This document shows, piece by piece, positions 14,098 to 15,775 of a DNA stretch of 15,775 nucleotides. Made by a program: the position numbers and the translations under genes. Under the pieces are notes generated by a model, which worked only from the letters and a program-made list of their open reading frames with translations, ran no database searches and was not told the DNA's origin. The first letter of the stretch is position 1, and every line of letters begins with the position of its first letter. Source of the stretch: an uncultured Eubacterium sp. (GTDB lineage: Bacteria; Bacillota_A; Clostridia; Lachnospirales; Lachnospiraceae); assembly GCA_910589045.1 (NCBI GenBank), contig CAJUSH010000058.1, forward strand, positions 1-15,775, in the 5' to 3' direction.

Positions 14098-15045
14098 TTA
14101 TTTTGCTTTCCTCATTCGGTAGCTGCCGGAGCTGGTACGCAGTGCGTTCACGATCGTTCCGATGGAGCAGATGAGCGTCAGGAAATAACCGATGCCAAGG
14201 TCTGCGTAGTAGCTATTGGTCGTCTCTGTCTCGACCAGAATATCGTGAAGCCCACGGTATGCATCCGAGAAGGTAAAGCCGTAGGACTTCAGCGCGTCGT
14301 AGGCTTCCCACGCCCAGGCGATATTGTTGGCAAAGTAGATCATGGCGACGGAGATGAGCACGCTTATCAGCACACCCTTGACGTCCATCGCGCCGCCGAA
14401 TTTTTCGTATCCCTTCATGGCACAGATAACGGTAACGGCACCTGCGATTCCGGCTATGTAACCAAGCTTGTAAATACCGATCCACATGGCTCCGCCGATC
14501 AGGGCTCCCAGCAGAGCGCCCACCAGACCGGGAACAAGGGAGCTTTTCTGTCCCTTGATGGCAGCCCTGTTGTCCTCAAGAAGGGCCTCAACCTCATGAG
14601 AGCAGCTGCTGCAGAGCATCTGATGTGTGTTGTTGATCTGATAGCAGTCCAGGGGCGCCGTCTGATCACCGCAATTCTGGCATCCGGCGGTAAAGCCCTG
14701 CATGATGATGTACTGGATGATGGGATCGATGATATCGTTAAAAGCAGCCGGTATCTTTTTCGCAAGCGTGGGAGAGGTAAGCTCCAGCTCGATAAAATGC
14801 TCATAGCAGGTAAAACCGCGGAAGAATTTGTTGCTGCTCTTCTGCTCTTCCAGATAGCTGGTCAGTGCTGAAAATGATTCCTGGTTCGGAGCAGAAGCAT
14901 TGATTGTGGCATAAAACATCTGTACATTGTTTACTGTACGCAGGTTAAAAATAACCTGAAACCCGCGATACGTGCCGCGGGCATAAGTTTTATAGTCCGT
15001 CAGACACCCGCCGAGAAGTTGGTTTAAGTCTTTTTTTCTAAACAT
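14098..15045 (-). CDS. Membrane protein with an internal zinc ribbon, unknown function
   Basis: A 315-residue protein. Residues 1-120 are a soluble mixed alpha/beta part (FQVIFNLRTVNNVQMFYATI). A four-Cys zinc ribbon follows (C122xxC125 ... C145xxC148). Then come about four hydrophobic segments: LVPGLVGALLGALIGGAMWI, IAGIAGAVTVICAM, VLISVLISVAMIYFA and, near the end, IGYFLTLICSIGTIV, with a short basic C-terminal tail. The layout suggests a cytoplasmic sensor or adaptor domain on a membrane base; no catalytic motif is seen. It is the first gene of a two-gene operon with the secreted protein gene 19 bp downstream, and may help its placement or act with it. The start at 15045 follows a GAAAGGGA ribosome site; the leader is ~64 nt from the predicted promoter. 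Confidence 0.8.
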   Translation of the reverse strand: MFRKKDLNQLLGGCLTDYKTYARGTYRGFQVIFNLRTVNNVQMFYATINASAPNQESFSALTSYLEEQKSSNKFFRGFTCYEHFIELELTSPTLAKKIPAAFNDIIDPIIQYIIMQGFTAGCQNCGDQTAPLDCYQINNTHQMLCSSCSHEVEALLEDNRAAIKGQKSSLVPGLVGALLGALIGGAMWIGIYKLGYIAGIAGAVTVICAMKGYEKFGGAMDVKGVLISVLISVAMIYFANNIAWAWEAYDALKSYGFTFSDAYRGLHDILVETETTNSYYADLGIGYFLTLICSIGTIVNALRTSSGSYRMRKAK

Positions 15046-15082
15046 CTTTTTTCCCTTTCTTTCGTGCTATTTGTAACTGTTC

Positions 15083-15146
15083 TGTACAATTACATTTTCA
15101 TATATAAACATATACATCATAGCATAGAAAAAGAACTTGTACAATT
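15083..15146. repeat. Pair of TGTACAATT repeats around a promoter
   Basis: TGTACAATT occurs at 15083-15091 and 15138-15146, 55 bp apart, in the same orientation. The right copy overlaps the -35 box of the minus-strand promoter; the left copy lies within the transcribed leader about 20 nt after the predicted start. The core TTGTACAA at 15137-15144 is a perfect palindrome. This is a typical arrangement for a repressor with two operators; no regulator is known. Confidence 0.45.
15116..15144 (-). promoter_or_regulatory. Promoter of the zinc-ribbon / secreted-protein operon
   Basis: On the minus strand, TTGTAC (complement of 15139-15144), a 17-bp spacer and TATGAT (complement of 15116-15121). Transcription is expected to begin near 15109. 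Confidence 0.6.
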
Positions 15147-15165
15147 GGTTTTTCGTGCCTGTTTC

Positions 15166-15193
15166 TTGACAGCGGTGCCTTCATTCATATAAC
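15166..15193 (+). promoter_or_regulatory. Promoter-like sequence before the glycosyltransferase remnant
   Basis: TTGACA (15166-15171), a 16-bp spacer and TATAAC (15188-15193) read toward the decayed gene. The expected start (~15200) falls just after the first remnant codons. It is divergent from the minus-strand operon promoter about 20 bp away. It may be fortuitous. Confidence 0.35.
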
Positions 15194-15738
15194 ATGGACA
15201 TAGCGTTACAGAATCTTGCGGACAGTGATGACTGGATTTCCTCTGACACAATTGAGATTTTATTGAAAAAATGAAGGAGTACCGTGCAGACTGCTGCGTG
15301 GGAAGCTGTGCTACGGTTTTAGAGAGTGATGACGGGTCGCTTTCCTATCAAAAAAGGAAGCATGTCCCGGAGCATTGCGAGTCCGCGTATGAGGCTATGG
15401 AGCGCATTGTGTTCCTAGATCATGACACCTATTATTACCGGAAGCGCAAGGACAGCATCACAACCTCCGCTTTTTCGTTAAAACAGCTGGATTGTGTAAA
15501 AAACAGCAAGGAAAATCTTGAATTTGTGAGAAAAAATAATCCGGATTTAATTTCTGCGGCAGAGTATAAATATATCAAAACGATGCTGTGGTGCTATGTA
15601 AATCTGCGGAAGCTGAAAACGTCGGAGGCGAAGCGGGCGCGTGGAAGAATGCGGTCCGCGATCCGAAGGAATCGTGTACAGGCATTGAAAAACCCGCATC
15701 TGGTGATATATGCTCTAAGCGACTTGTTAATTCACTGA
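15194..15738 (+). pseudogene. Decayed family 2 glycosyltransferase
   Basis: Two frames together give parts of a GT2 enzyme. The first (15194-15274) reads NLADSDDWISSDTIEILLKK and stops; DSDDW is the GT-A metal/nucleotide motif. The second (ATG 15271 to TGA 15736-15738, 155 residues) continues the same protein as MKEYRADCCVGSCATVLES. The switch lies in a run of six A (15266-15271); one more A would restore a continuous reading of the two pieces. Later, ESAYEAMERIVFLDHDTYYY runs directly from the middle region into the conserved TYYYRKRKDSI tail motif, so the ~50-60 residues that normally lie between (the NKLY/LYED region) seem to be missing. The N-terminal nucleotide-binding strand is also absent. 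The C-terminal helical part is intact. The 155-residue piece has no convincing ribosome site, so a working enzyme is unlikely. Confidence 0.65.
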
Positions 15739-15774
15739 TTTTTCGGTGATAGGCAAGGACAGCTTAGAGCATAT
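15708..15774. repeat. Long imperfect hairpin with 13-bp perfect arms
   Basis: ATATGCTCTAAGC (15708-15720) is exactly inverted at 15762-15774. Inside, CTTG (15723-15726) pairs with CAAG (15754-15757), and TCACTG (15732-15737) pairs with CGGTGA (15744-15749) around the loop ATTTTT. The left arm encodes the last residues of the remnant gene. It may be a large terminator whose T run would lie beyond the window, or the end of a small mobile or palindromic element. The right side is cut by the window edge. Confidence 0.6.
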
Positions 15775-15775
15775 T

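Noticed and set aside
14245..14871. 208-codon plus-strand frame opposite the zinc-ribbon membrane gene
   Set aside because: The minus-strand gene has Cys pairs, membrane segments and a promoter; the opposite frame has none of these.
15260..15275. Programmed -1 frameshift at six A in the glycosyltransferase remnant
   Set aside because: The N-terminus and a central segment are also missing, so decay explains it better; the slip would also need a mismatch in the P site (GAA against tRNA-Lys).
1..15775. CRISPR array, tRNA or rRNA genes, insertion-sequence transposases
   Set aside because: No regularly spaced repeats, no tRNA-like T-loop sequence with acceptor pairing, no rRNA and no transposase motifs were seen on either strand.

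Overview
The window looks like a chromosomal segment of a low-to-mid GC Gram-positive anaerobe of the Clostridia, most likely a Lachnospiraceae-type gut bacterium. The signs are a large Bacillus/Clostridium-type SRP RNA with an Alu domain, a reverse rubrerythrin (rubredoxin domain first) next to a PerR-type regulator, AGGAGG-like ribosome binding sites, TTGACA/TATAAT promoters, and a DUF6128-like protein that I associate from memory with this family. This is inference from gene content; no phylogeny was run.

Left part (1-4894): the C-terminal end of a probable M23 peptidase; a hairpin-rich non-coding stretch; a small UPF0213 GIY-YIG protein; then, on the minus strand, a very unusual gene in which a complete ECF-type sigma factor is fused in frame to a membrane segment and a ~450-residue extracytoplasmic part. 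tadA lies upstream of it, separated by an AT-rich terminator hairpin. A GNAT acetyltransferase converges on and slightly overlaps a gene for a DUF6128-like protein of unknown function.

Oxidative-stress module (4974-6173): perR and reverse rubrerythrin, each with its own TTGACA-17-TATxAx promoter and a similar dyad just downstream of the -10 box, so both are probably PerR-controlled. A strong intrinsic terminator closes the unit.

Surface-glycan module (6210-10698): a CgeB-like glycosyltransferase, a LicD-family protein (25-bp overlap), a membrane acyltransferase with an odd start-codon arrangement, and a secreted polysaccharide deacetylase with an Fn3-like domain. Together they would build and decorate a cell-surface polymer (glycosyl, phosphocholine-like, acyl, deacetylation).

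Right part: the SRP RNA (10761-11023) is driven by a perfect consensus promoter and is followed only 15 nt later by the start codon of a membrane-fused spermidine-synthase-like protein, with no terminator between. A bidirectional terminator then separates this from a minus-strand two-gene operon of unknown function (membrane zinc-ribbon protein, then a secreted protein). The window ends with the decayed remnant of a family 2 glycosyltransferase (frameshift plus missing N-terminus and middle), whose end overlaps a long imperfect hairpin with 13-bp perfect arms.

The most unusual items are the membrane-tethered sigma factor and the SRP RNA joined to a protein-coding message.
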